Shown here in pieces: positions 30,251-37,530 of a stretch of DNA of 64,000 nucleotides (its first letter is position 1; each line of letters begins with the position of its first letter). The position numbers and the translations under genes were made by a program. The notes beneath the pieces are model-generated. The model did no database searches, was not told the DNA's origin, and saw nothing but the letters and a program-made list of their open reading frames with translations. Source of the DNA: Ignavibacteria bacterium (GTDB lineage: Bacteria > Bacteroidota > Ignavibacteria > Kapaibacteriales > Kapaibacteriaceae). The stretch is taken from contig JACPPD010000003.1 in NCBI GenBank assembly GCA_016191145.1, positions 248,001 to 312,000 on the forward strand. The letters are read 5' to 3'.

Positions 30251-31330
30251 ACCGCCAACAACATCATCTCCGTCGTACACTACTACGGACTGACCTCGCG
30301 CGATAGCTTTTCGCGGTTCATCAAACCGCACATGTAGGGTGCCCTCATCATTAACCCAACAAATCCCGGGGGCACCGGCATCTTTATAACGAATTTTAAC
30401 ATTAAACCGCTGAGGCTCTGATAACTCTGCAACTTTCTGCAGATTCACGGAATGTGCAGTTAGTGCGTTATGGTAGAGTTTGCCTTCCAACCCCACTTCA
30501 ACTGTATTTGTTTCCGGGAGCACATCAAGCACAAAAAGCGGCTCTGAGTGCGCGATACCAAGCCCCTTACGCTGACCTATTGTATAAAACGGGAATCCCT
30601 CGTGTTTTCCGATAACAGTCCCATCAAGAATAATGTCGCCAGGTGCGACTTTTTGGTTGAGATCGTCGACGTTGTCGCGCAAAAATCTTCGGTAATCATT
30701 ATCGGGAATGAAGCAGATTTCAAATGATTCACCTTTGTTTGAAAAATCGAGCCCGAGGCGTGCGCCTTCGGAGCGCGACCGTTCCTTGGTGAAGCCGGAA
30801 AGAGGGAAGAGCGTTCGCGACAGATGCTCCTGCCTGACGCTCCAAAGCATATAGCTTTGGTCTTTTTGTTCATCGCGACTGCGCCGAATCCACCGTCGGC
30901 CCGATGATGCGTCGAAACCAATTTCCGCGTAGTGTCCGGTTGCAATAAACTCGGCTCCAAGCGCATCTGCTTTACGCAGCATTTCTTCCCATTTGATTGT
31001 TCTATTGCAGCGTACGCACGGATTAGGTGTATTTCCATCGAGGTAATCCTGGATGAAATAGTTAATCACCTTCGACCTGAAGACCTCGCTGAAATCAACC
31101 GTGTAGTGGGGGAAGTCGAATTGCATCGCCACCTTGCGGGCGTCATTGATGCCATCAAGGGAGCAGCACGACGAGTCGTTGCCAACATTACCCCCAACGT
31201 CTTCGTAGCGGTAGGTTTTGATGGTGATGCCAATGACGTTGTATCCCTGTTCGACGAGCAAGCCCGCGGCAACGCTGGAATCGATGCCGCCGGACATACC
31301 GAGGATGACTTTGTTAGGGTCTCGAGTCAT
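30221..31330 (-). CDS. mnmA: tRNA-specific 2-thiouridylase MnmA
   Basis: Installs the 2-thio group on uridine 34 of Lys, Glu and Gln tRNAs, using ATP and a persulfide. The PP-loop SGGIDSS sits at residues 13-19. The two catalytic cysteines are recognisable in NPCVRCNRTIKW and in GESFEICFIPD. TGHYAEI and the C-terminal barrel with RGQSVVVYDGD complete the family pattern. At 369 residues the length is normal. Its last codons and stop lie in a 34-bp tandem repeat that continues past the gene. It is transcribed away from the thioredoxin gene, and a symmetric hairpin lies between them. Confidence 0.96.
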   Translation of the reverse strand: MTRDPNKVILGMSGGIDSSVAAGLLVEQGYNVIGITIKTYRYEDVGGNVGNDSSCCSLDGINDARKVAMQFDFPHYTVDFSEVFRSKVINYFIQDYLDGNTPNPCVRCNRTIKWEEMLRKADALGAEFIATGHYAEIGFDASSGRRWIRRSRDEQKDQSYMLWSVRQEHLSRTLFPLSGFTKERSRSEGARLGLDFSNKGESFEICFIPDNDYRRFLRDNVDDLNQKVAPGDIILDGTVIGKHEGFPFYTIGQRKGLGIAHSEPLFVLDVLPETNTVEVGLEGKLYHNALTAHSVNLQKVAELSEPQRFNVKIRYKDAGAPGICWVNDEGTLHVRFDEPRKAIARGQSVVVYDGDDVVGGGVIDTFFTV

Positions 31331-31382
31331 AATTGAACCATATAACTGGCATACAACTTAAAAAAAACACCATACCATCACG

Positions 31383-31410
31383 ATGCCGGGTATCAAGAGA
31401 TACCCGGCAT
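31383..31410. terminator. Symmetric 12-bp hairpin with flanking A and T tracts
   Basis: ATGCCGGGTATC pairs perfectly with GATACCCGGCAT around an AAGA loop. An A8 run (31360-31367) and a T9 run (31425-31433) lie about 15 bases out on either side and could extend the stem. It resembles a bidirectional terminator, but it lies between two divergent genes, so it may insulate them or be part of a small RNA. Confidence 0.55.
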
Positions 31411-31462
31411 GGTTGTAAACGTGGTTTTTTTTTAATAGCCACCTGTTCCGTTTTCCCAGTCC

Positions 31463-31470
31463 TATTTTTG
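31463..31470 (+). promoter_or_regulatory. Possible Bacteroidota -7 box (TATTTTTG) for the thioredoxin operon
   Basis: Exact TAnnTTTG match 43 bases before the thioredoxin GTG start, which would give a leader of about 35 bases with an AGGAG ribosome site. The TTG -33 partner is not clear. The motif is short, so chance is possible. Confidence 0.4.
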
Positions 31471-31513
31471 CCTCGACCCACCTCTGTGCATTCCATAATA
31501 AATAGGAGACTCA

Positions 31514-31834
31514 GTGCCCGTGTTTGTTGTAAATGATTCGGATCTGCCGGAAACTTTGTCGGCGCACGACAGAGTCATCATCCAGTTTCATGCAGATTGG
31601 TGCGGTTCGTGTAAATTGTTTGCGCCGCAGTTCAGAAGACTAAGTGATGATCTGAAGTTTACTTCCGTCAGCTTCGTCTCGGTAAACTCTGAGAATAATC
31701 CTATTGCAAGGAAACTTGCAAATGTCGATAACCTGCCATTTTTTGCAACGTTTCGAAATGGATCGTTAGTTGAAAACACCGCAACAGCAAAGGAGGAAAC
31801 TGTTGTCGGTATGCTGGAAAGGTTGATGCAATGA
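31514..31834 (+). CDS. Thioredoxin-family protein
   Basis: A 106-residue thioredoxin fold that reduces disulfides. The active site WCGSCK places cysteines at 30 and 33, with a DWCGSC variant in place of the classical WCGPC. The cis-proline loop is VDNLPFFATFRNG. No signal peptide, so cytoplasmic. It uses a GTG start preceded by AGGAG, and the stop overlaps the next gene by ATGA. The pairing with a DUF6952-like gene and a nearby AhpC-type peroxiredoxin suggests that it recycles the peroxiredoxin. This role is inferred from neighbourhood. Confidence 0.9.
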   Translation: MPVFVVNDSDLPETLSAHDRVIIQFHADWCGSCKLFAPQFRRLSDDLKFTSVSFVSVNSENNPIARKLANVDNLPFFATFRNGSLVENTATAKEETVVGMLERLMQ

Positions 31835-32073
31835 AAACTACAGCTATTAGGCAGTTGGTTGAATCGTTCGAAGAGTCATCCCTGCTTCGAGCGGAGGCTG
31901 ACTTGCTGGAAGGCAAACATCCGTCGATTCCTGTGCCTGGCGACGACGAGGGCGAACAGCTAACACACGTCATTGGCGCCCTGTGGGTTACCAATTACAT
32001 CAGCAATACAGGCATGGGTTTTCAGGATGCACTAATAGAATATGCACGGAAAGTGCGATCAAGCATATCCTAA
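31831..32073 (+). CDS. Small conserved protein resembling DUF6952
   Basis: 80 residues, acidic, predicted mostly helical, no export signal. The pattern IRQLVESFEES near the start, a central THVIGALWVTNYI and a closing GFQDALIEYARKVRSSI resembles a small Bacteroidota family (DUF6952, as I recall it) found next to thioredoxin and peroxiredoxin genes. Its start lies inside the thioredoxin stop (ATGA), so the two are translated together. It ends 6 bases from the convergent peroxiredoxin stop. Biochemical function is unknown. An accessory role in peroxide defence is a reasonable guess from the conserved neighbourhood only. Confidence 0.7.
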   Translation: MKTTAIRQLVESFEESSLLRAEADLLEGKHPSIPVPGDDEGEQLTHVIGALWVTNYISNTGMGFQDALIEYARKVRSSIS

Positions 32074-32079
32074 CTATTA

Positions 32080-32712
32080 TTAGTTTGATGCCAGATAGGT
32101 TGCAACTGCAGTGTGACTTTCAGATAAACCTTGTGCACCCAGATGCCAGTTGGCCGGACAAACCTCTCCATGCTCTTCGTGGAATTTGAGTGCGTCTACT
32201 ATCCTCATAGCTTCGTCGACGCTTCTTCCCAAAGAAAGGCTGTTTACTAACTGATGCTGAACGATTCCTTCCTTGTCAATAAGAAATAGTCCTCGCAACG
32301 CAACCAATTCACCAACTGCCGTCAAGCCACCTTCATCGTCGTATTCGTAATGCCCGTCGAGTACGTCGAAATTCGATGCAATGGTCTTGTTTGTGTCGGC
32401 AATGATGGGATAGGTAACGCCCTGAATACCACCCGCCTTCTTTGGTACCTGAAGCCAGCCCCAATGCGATTCCTCCGTGTCGGTGGAACATGCAACGATT
32501 GCCACATTCTTCGATTCAAACTCAGGAAGCCGCTCCTGGAATGCATGGAGTTCAGTCGGACAAACAAACGTGAAATCCTTTGGATAAAAGAATAGAATCA
32601 CGTGCTTCCTGCCAATAAACTGGTCTAATGAAAAATTGTTTACAATGTCTCCACCATCAACTACGGCCTTGGCCGAAAATCTGGGCGCCTTCTTGCCAAC
32701 TAAAACTGACAT
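32080..32712 (-). CDS. 2-Cys peroxiredoxin (AhpC/Prx1 type)
   Basis: Thiol peroxidase that reduces hydrogen peroxide and organic peroxides. The track ORF carries an 85-residue upstream extension that is not protein-like. The ATG at 32712 gives the normal start MSVLVGKKAPRFSAKAV and 210 residues. The peroxidatic cysteine is C51 in DFTFVCPTEL, and the resolving cysteine C185 lies in HGEVCPANW, with the helical tail that follows in typical 2-Cys enzymes. It faces the thioredoxin/DUF6952-like pair convergently, and its 5' end diverges from tgt across 78 bases. Confidence 0.95.
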   Translation of the reverse strand: MSVLVGKKAPRFSAKAVVDGGDIVNNFSLDQFIGRKHVILFFYPKDFTFVCPTELHAFQERLPEFESKNVAIVACSTDTEESHWGWLQVPKKAGGIQGVTYPIIADTNKTIASNFDVLDGHYEYDDEGGLTAVGELVALRGLFLIDKEGIVQHQLVNSLSLGRSVDEAMRIVDALKFHEEHGEVCPANWHLGAQGLSESHTAVATYLASN

Positions 32713-32790
32713 ATTAGTTCCAAACACCTGATAAAGTGATCGAATATTCCAATCTTTGCAACATAACCAATGACAAATGACCGTTAAATA

Positions 32791-33909
32791 ATGATCATTG
32801 ACCACGTTGACCCGTCCGGGGCACGCGCTGGACGAATCAACACAGATCATGGTGTAATCCCAACACCAATGTTTATGCCGGTTGGAACGCAGGGAGCGGT
32901 GAAAGCGTGCGACTTTAATACACTGCTCAGCCTCGATGCGCCAATCTATCTTGCGAATACGTACCACCTCTATCTGCGTCCAGGCGCAGAAGTTCTAACT
33001 TCGGTAGGGGGCTTGCATCGCCTGTGTGGATGGCGGCGTCCGATTCTCACCGACAGCGGCGGGTTTCAGGTCTACTCTCTGCGCGATCTTCGTACCATGC
33101 AAGAAGAAGGCGTCACTTTTAAATCGCACCTCGACGGATCCAAGCACTTATTTACACCGGAAAATGTTGTCGATACTCAGCGTGCAATCGGAAGCGATCT
33201 TTTTATGGTGCTCGACGAATGCACTCCATACCCGGTATCGCACGAAGAAGCTGAACAGTCTGCGGCTCTCACTGCAAGATGGGCAGTTCGCTCTAAACAA
33301 CACCACAGCGAAACACCATTTTTGTATGGGCATCGGCAGCTTCAATTTGCAATTGGACAGGGAAGTGTGTACTCCGATATTCGGCGTTCGTGTATGCAGC
33401 AGTTGGTTGATTTGGACTTTGATGGATACGCAATCGGTGGTCTCAGTGTGGGTGAACCACACGACGTGATGTATGGCGTCACTGCGCTCAGTACGTCGCT
33501 CATGCCTCCCGAAAAACCCCGATATCTTATGGGCGTCGGAACTCCAGAAAATATCTTGCATGCTATAGGCCTCGGCGTCGACCTCTTTGACTGCGTAATG
33601 CCAACGCGCAACGCCCGAAACGGTACTATTTTCACAACAAAGGGGCGGTTTAACGCCCGTAATGCAAAATGGAAGCTGTCCGATGAGCCTATCGACGAAG
33701 AAGTTGGCTGCCATACCAGCTCAAACACGTCTTTGGCGTATCTTCGCCATCTATTCATGGCTGGTGAAATTCTCGGGCTGATGCTAGCAACAGCTCAGAA
33801 TATTGCCCTGTATCTGTGGCTTGTTCGCACAGCACGCGAAAAAATTCTTGATGGTACGTTCCGTCTGTGGGCAGCGGCAACCATAGATCAGTTGAACGCC
33901 CAACGATAA
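32791..33909 (+). CDS. tgt: Queuine tRNA-ribosyltransferase with degenerate zinc site
   Basis: Exchanges guanine 34 of GUN-anticodon tRNAs for preQ1. Catalytic and substrate motifs are intact: LTDSGGFQVYSL, GGLSVGEP, GVDLFDCVMPTRNARNG, with the nucleophilic Asp in the last. The zinc site is not intact. Bacterial Tgt binds zinc with CxCxxC and a distal His (E. coli 302, 304, 307, 333). With no gaps and an offset of 3, these positions are Val305, Cys307, Ser310 and Gln336 here (EVGCHTSSNTS and ATAQN). Length is normal at 372 and the frame is clean. It may be a zinc-free Tgt, a paralogue, or a weakened enzyme. A 24-bp repeat array starts at its stop codon. Confidence 0.92.
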   Translation: MIIDHVDPSGARAGRINTDHGVIPTPMFMPVGTQGAVKACDFNTLLSLDAPIYLANTYHLYLRPGAEVLTSVGGLHRLCGWRRPILTDSGGFQVYSLRDLRTMQEEGVTFKSHLDGSKHLFTPENVVDTQRAIGSDLFMVLDECTPYPVSHEEAEQSAALTARWAVRSKQHHSETPFLYGHRQLQFAIGQGSVYSDIRRSCMQQLVDLDFDGYAIGGLSVGEPHDVMYGVTALSTSLMPPEKPRYLMGVGTPENILHAIGLGVDLFDCVMPTRNARNGTIFTTKGRFNARNAKWKLSDEPIDEEVGCHTSSNTSLAYLRHLFMAGEILGLMLATAQNIALYLWLVRTAREKILDGTFRLWAAATIDQLNAQR

Positions 33910-34026
33910 GATCGTTGCAAAACGTAGTCATAAGATCTTAGCAAATGGCAGCTATTACGATCTAACTAAAAAACGGAACGACGGAATCTTAGCAATACGG
34001 AATCACATCATCTCAGTAACCGAACA
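33904..34026 (+). repeat. Degenerate 24-bp tandem repeat, about five units, starting at the tgt stop
   Basis: Units begin at 33904, 33928, 33952 (27 bp), 33979 and 34003, sharing a core like AAGATCTTAGCAAA. The first unit holds the last tgt codon and its TAA. Units 1 and 2 are the closest, the others more worn. The array fills nearly the whole gap before yajC. Confidence 0.65.
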
Positions 34027-34047
34027 CCATTAACTGCAAAGAACTCT

Positions 34048-34356
34048 ATGCTTTTATTAGCTCCACCTCCCTCTAACGGCGCACAAGGCGGTATAATGGA
34101 CATGGTACCCACCTTCCTCATGATGGGTGCTGTTATCCTGATTTTTTACTTCATGATGATCAGACCACAACAGAAGCGACAGAAGGAACATCAGAAATTG
34201 CTTTCTTCGATTAAAAAGGGAGATGCAGTTGTGACTACAAGCGGGATGCATGGACAGGTTTACGACGTGGACGAGGCAACCGTCGTTATCACCGTTGGAA
34301 ATAACATGCAGATTAAATTCGATAAGTCTGCAATTGCAAGCGTGGAATCGAAATGA
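34048..34356 (+). CDS. yajC: Preprotein translocase accessory subunit YajC
   Basis: 102 residues with one N-terminal transmembrane helix (VPTFLMMGAVILIFYFMMI), the diagnostic RPQQKRQKEHQKLLSSIKKGDAV stretch, and a small beta domain ending DKSAIASV. YajC joins SecDF at the SecYEG channel and supports export. The family's usual neighbours secD and secF are absent, but tgt just upstream is the common tgt-yajC arrangement. The stop overlaps ribBA by ATGA. Confidence 0.94.
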   Translation: MLLLAPPPSNGAQGGIMDMVPTFLMMGAVILIFYFMMIRPQQKRQKEHQKLLSSIKKGDAVVTTSGMHGQVYDVDEATVVITVGNNMQIKFDKSAIASVESK

Positions 34357-35555
34357 ATCTCGATCGGATCGAAAGTGCAGTAGCAGATCTGAAACTAGGC
34401 CGATTTGTAGTTGTTGTCGATGATGAAGACAGAGAAAATGAAGGCGACCTAATCTGTAGTGCCGAATTGTGCACCTCTGAGCATATCAACTTTATGGCGA
34501 GTGAGGCAAGGGGCCTAATATGCGTGAGTGTTACGGAAGAGCGAGCTCGGCAGCTCGATCTGCCTTTGATGGTGAATAATAACACAGCTCTGCATGGTAC
34601 GAGATTCACAATCAGCGTAGACTATCTGCATGGCACTGCAACAGGCATATCCGTTAGCGACAGAAATGCCACCGTTCATGCAGTTGCAGACGATGAATCC
34701 GTGCCTACGGATTTTGCACGCCCTGGCCACATCTTCCCTCTAATTTCCATGGATGCCGGAGTGCTGCGCAGGGCCGGCCACACCGAAGCCGTAACAGATT
34801 TGATGCGCCTGGCTGCACTGAAGCCAGTGGGTGTGCTTTGCGAAATTCTTAAGTCGGATGGATCTATGGCGAGAATGCCTGATCTCCAGGAATTTGCAGA
34901 ACGGCATGAACTAAAAATTATTAGCGTTCAGGACCTTATAGCCTACAGGCGAAATCACGAAGTGTTGGTTCAGCTGGTAGCCGAAGCAAAGCTTCCGAGT
35001 GAATTTGGATCGTTTACTGTAAAGGTTTATGAAAATATTTTGGATCGCGAAGAACACGTTGCCGTTGTTAAGGGTGAAATTGATTCGTCGCAACCCGTAC
35101 TTGTCCGCGTACATAGCGAATGCTTAACTGGAGACATCTTTGGTTCCCATCGCTGCGACTGTGGTCCGCAGCTTCATGCCGCTCTCAGAAAAATTGAAGA
35201 GGAAGGAAACGGAGTAGTGTTATATATGCGCCAGGAAGGGCGTGGTATTGGTTTGATCAATAAAATTAAAGCATACGCTTTACAGGAGCAGGGCCTTGAC
35301 ACAGTTGACGCAAATATCACACTCGGTTTTCAGCCAGATCCCCGCGACTATGGTATTGGTGCCCAGATACTCTATGACCTCGGAATTCGCAAAATGCGGT
35401 TGATGACCAATAATCCGCAAAAACGGGTAGGCTTACAATCGTATGGTTTGGAAGTCGTTGACTTAGTTCCGCTCGAAATCCAGGCAACCCAGCATAACCA
35501 GCAATACCTGGAAACAAAGCGGGATAAGCTGGGACATTTATTACGTCATTTATAA
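34353..35555 (+). CDS. ribBA: Bifunctional riboflavin synthesis protein RibBA
   Basis: Makes both precursors of riboflavin. Residues 1 to about 200 are DHBP synthase, which converts ribulose 5-phosphate and shows DDEDRENEGDLI, HGTATGISVSDR and the RRAGHTEAVTDL metal site. From about 205 to 400 it is GTP cyclohydrolase II, with the zinc cysteines in HSECLTGDIFGSHRCDCG, the QEGRGIGL catalytic loop and LMTNNPQK. Both halves look active. The 400-residue length is normal. It is translationally coupled to yajC and followed by greA after 21 bases. Other rib genes are not in the window, and I see no FMN riboswitch. Confidence 0.96.
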   Translation: MNLDRIESAVADLKLGRFVVVVDDEDRENEGDLICSAELCTSEHINFMASEARGLICVSVTEERARQLDLPLMVNNNTALHGTRFTISVDYLHGTATGISVSDRNATVHAVADDESVPTDFARPGHIFPLISMDAGVLRRAGHTEAVTDLMRLAALKPVGVLCEILKSDGSMARMPDLQEFAERHELKIISVQDLIAYRRNHEVLVQLVAEAKLPSEFGSFTVKVYENILDREEHVAVVKGEIDSSQPVLVRVHSECLTGDIFGSHRCDCGPQLHAALRKIEEEGNGVVLYMRQEGRGIGLINKIKAYALQEQGLDTVDANITLGFQPDPRDYGIGAQILYDLGIRKMRLMTNNPQKRVGLQSYGLEVVDLVPLEIQATQHNQQYLETKRDKLGHLLRHL

Positions 35556-35576
35556 TGAGCTTGATGGAGATGATCT

Positions 35577-36053
35577 ATGGCCTCTAATGCCATTTACGTA
35601 ACGCGTGAGTGGTTACAATCTTTGCAGGTTGAACTGCAGGAACTGAAAATTCACGGCCGAAGGGATATTGCACAAAAAATAGCAGATGCCAGATCGCATG
35701 GCGATCTGTCGGAAAACGCAGACTACGATGCTGCAAAACATGCGCAGGAACTGTTGGAAATACGAATCTCAAAACTTGAAACCACCCTTGCCAGAGCGCA
35801 GGTGATTGAACCAGGTGATTTCCCCAACGATAAGGTGTACATTCTTTCGCGAGTAAGGCTCCTGAATTACAAGAATAAGAAGGAGATGGAGTACCTGCTT
35901 GTGAGTCCCGAAGAGGCGGATGTAGAACAGAATAAATTGTCTGTTACCAGCCCCTTAGGCAAGTCCTTATTGGGTAAGGTAGTGGGTGATGTAGTTGAGA
36001 CGAATGCGCCTGCCGGCTCCGTAAAGTTTGAAATTCTGTCGATTTCAAAATGA
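35577..36053 (+). CDS. greA: Transcription elongation factor GreA
   Basis: Binds the RNA polymerase secondary channel and stimulates cleavage of backtracked transcripts. It is 158 residues long, with an N-terminal coiled coil whose tip carries the acidic pair in SHGDLSENADYDAAK, and a C-terminal FKBP-like domain with VTSPLGKSLLGKVVGD, the standard GreA ending. It starts 21 bases after ribBA with a GGAGATGAT upstream. Its last 20 bases are copied once more behind the stop in a 32-bp repeat. Confidence 0.96.
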   Translation: MASNAIYVTREWLQSLQVELQELKIHGRRDIAQKIADARSHGDLSENADYDAAKHAQELLEIRISKLETTLARAQVIEPGDFPNDKVYILSRVRLLNYKNKKEMEYLLVSPEEADVEQNKLSVTSPLGKSLLGKVVGDVVETNAPAGSVKFEILSISK

Positions 36054-36096
36054 GTATCGAAGGTATTCTGTCGAATCCAAAATGAGTAGTGGCGGG
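36033..36096 (+). repeat. 32-bp tandem duplication of the greA 3' end
   Basis: ATTCTGTCGATTTCAAAATG AGTA in unit 1 (36033) recurs as ATTCTGTCGAATCCAAAATG AGTA in unit 2 (36065), 2 mismatches in 24; the last 8 bases of each unit differ. Unit 1 holds the final codons and stop of greA. Confidence 0.75.
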
Positions 36097-36181
36097 TCTG
36101 TTTGTGTTTGACAGAATTCTAAAAATGTCGGTGTTCAATGAGCTATTTCTGCATGGAATTTTTTTTTGTTCAGAAAGACGA

Positions 36182-36189
36182 TATGTTTG
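36182..36189 (+). promoter_or_regulatory. Possible Bacteroidota -7 box (TATGTTTG) for the subtilase gene
   Basis: Exact TAnnTTTG match, with a T-rich tract (degenerate TTG) at the expected 19-base spacing upstream. It would give a leader of about 65 bases to the ATG at 36260. This is the best placed of the promoter-like boxes I found. Confidence 0.4.
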
Positions 36190-36259
36190 ATACGGACTTT
36201 TCCAATCTGATTGGTCCCTAACCTCAATTTGTGCCTTTTACACTTTTCGGAGATCCCGA

Positions 36260-37519
36260 ATGTTCACGTCATTTACAAAAATGGGAATCGGTGTGCTTGC
36301 CATCATGCTCGTAAGTACTGCGTGCAGCGTCGACAACACTCCCTCAGCCACTGCGCCAACCGATGAAGCTCCAGTATACAGAAGCGGCGATGTAATTCCC
36401 GGCCAATACATTATCGCATTTTATGAATCAGCAGTTGCAACCAAGGGAGAAACCTTGCAGAGCATGACGCACGAAGGGCGGGTTGAACTCGTAAACCAGG
36501 CCGCATTGCGTCTCGCAGACCGTGTGGCTGTTAGTGGCTCTGCTATCAGGGCAACCTACGGCTCTGCAATCAAGGGCGTGGTGATGACTCTTACAGATAA
36601 CCAGCTTGCAGCCCTGCGCAAGGATCCCAGCGTCCGCTACATTGAACAGGACAGATGGGTTTCGCTGCCTCCATTCGAGATTTTGGCACAAGACGAATTG
36701 GGAATCAACAACAATAGTGGAAACGGTGGGGGAACGCAGTCTCAGCCAGCGCAGGTAACACCATGGGGCATAACAAAGGTTGGCGGCCCGGAAACACCAT
36801 CGACGACCATCAGAGCGTGGATTGTTGATACTGGCATACAGGCGAGCCACCCGGATTTGAATGTCGATGCAAGTCAGGGGAAATCCTACGTTACAGGGGT
36901 GACTAGTACCGATGATGGAAACGGACACGGTACCCACGTTTCCGGTACCGTAGGGGCAAAGGACAACACTATCGGAGTTGTTGGAGTTGCTCCTGGCATC
37001 ACACTTATTCCAATGCGAGTTCTTAACAAGCAAGGATCGGGACAGTTCTCATGGTCGATCAGTGCATTCGATTGGATTACAGGTCATGCTTCCAGCGGCG
37101 ACGTTGTGAATTACAGCGTAGGCCCAGGCAGCCGCTATACGAGCATAGCACTGGATGATGCCGTAACTGGGATGGCTGATGCAGGTGTTATCGTCTGCAT
37201 AGCAGCGGGAAATTCTACTGACGACGCTTCGTATTATTCGCCAGCGAGAGTTGACTATACTAACGTGTACACCATTGCGGCAATGAGTAGCACCACTACG
37301 TGGGCAACATGGTCCAACTATGGCTCTCCAGTGGATTGGATTGAGCCAGGCGTAAGCGTTAAAAGCACATGGAAAGGTAGTTCGTACGCAACCATTAGTG
37401 GAACCTCGATGGCTACTCCCCATGCCACAGGGATGTTTGCCGTGGGAGGCATTACCTCTGGCGGCACTGTTAGCAGCGTTCCGTCGGGTACAGTGGATGA
37501 CTGGGGGAAGCGCGACTAA
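36260..37519 (+). CDS. Subtilisin-family (S8) serine protease, lipoprotein
   Basis: 419 residues. The signal peptide ends in a lipobox (LVSTAC), so it is probably lipid-anchored. An I9-type propeptide that folds and inhibits the enzyme spans about 45-135 (GQYIIAFYESA ... VRYIEQD). A Gly/Asn/Gln-rich linker follows. The catalytic triad is Asp190 (WIVDTGI), His223 (GNGHGTHVSG) and Ser383 (GTSMATPH). No T9SS domain is visible. The protein ends soon after the Ser region, somewhat short for the family, but the core is complete. accD follows after 11 bases, which may be chance rather than a functional link. Confidence 0.93.
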   Translation: MFTSFTKMGIGVLAIMLVSTACSVDNTPSATAPTDEAPVYRSGDVIPGQYIIAFYESAVATKGETLQSMTHEGRVELVNQAALRLADRVAVSGSAIRATYGSAIKGVVMTLTDNQLAALRKDPSVRYIEQDRWVSLPPFEILAQDELGINNNSGNGGGTQSQPAQVTPWGITKVGGPETPSTTIRAWIVDTGIQASHPDLNVDASQGKSYVTGVTSTDDGNGHGTHVSGTVGAKDNTIGVVGVAPGITLIPMRVLNKQGSGQFSWSISAFDWITGHASSGDVVNYSVGPGSRYTSIALDDAVTGMADAGVIVCIAAGNSTDDASYYSPARVDYTNVYTIAAMSSTTTWATWSNYGSPVDWIEPGVSVKSTWKGSSYATISGTSMATPHATGMFAVGGITSGGTVSSVPSGTVDDWGKRD

Positions 37520-37530
37520 AAATTTTCCCT

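Noticed and set aside
32713-32967. 85-residue N-terminal extension of the peroxiredoxin ORF
   Set aside because: Not protein-like, runs into tgt, and the family start MSVLVGKKAP has its own ATG at 32712.
33148-33758. Minus-strand ORFs of 188 and 138 residues inside tgt
   Set aside because: Shadow frames of a clearly coding gene.
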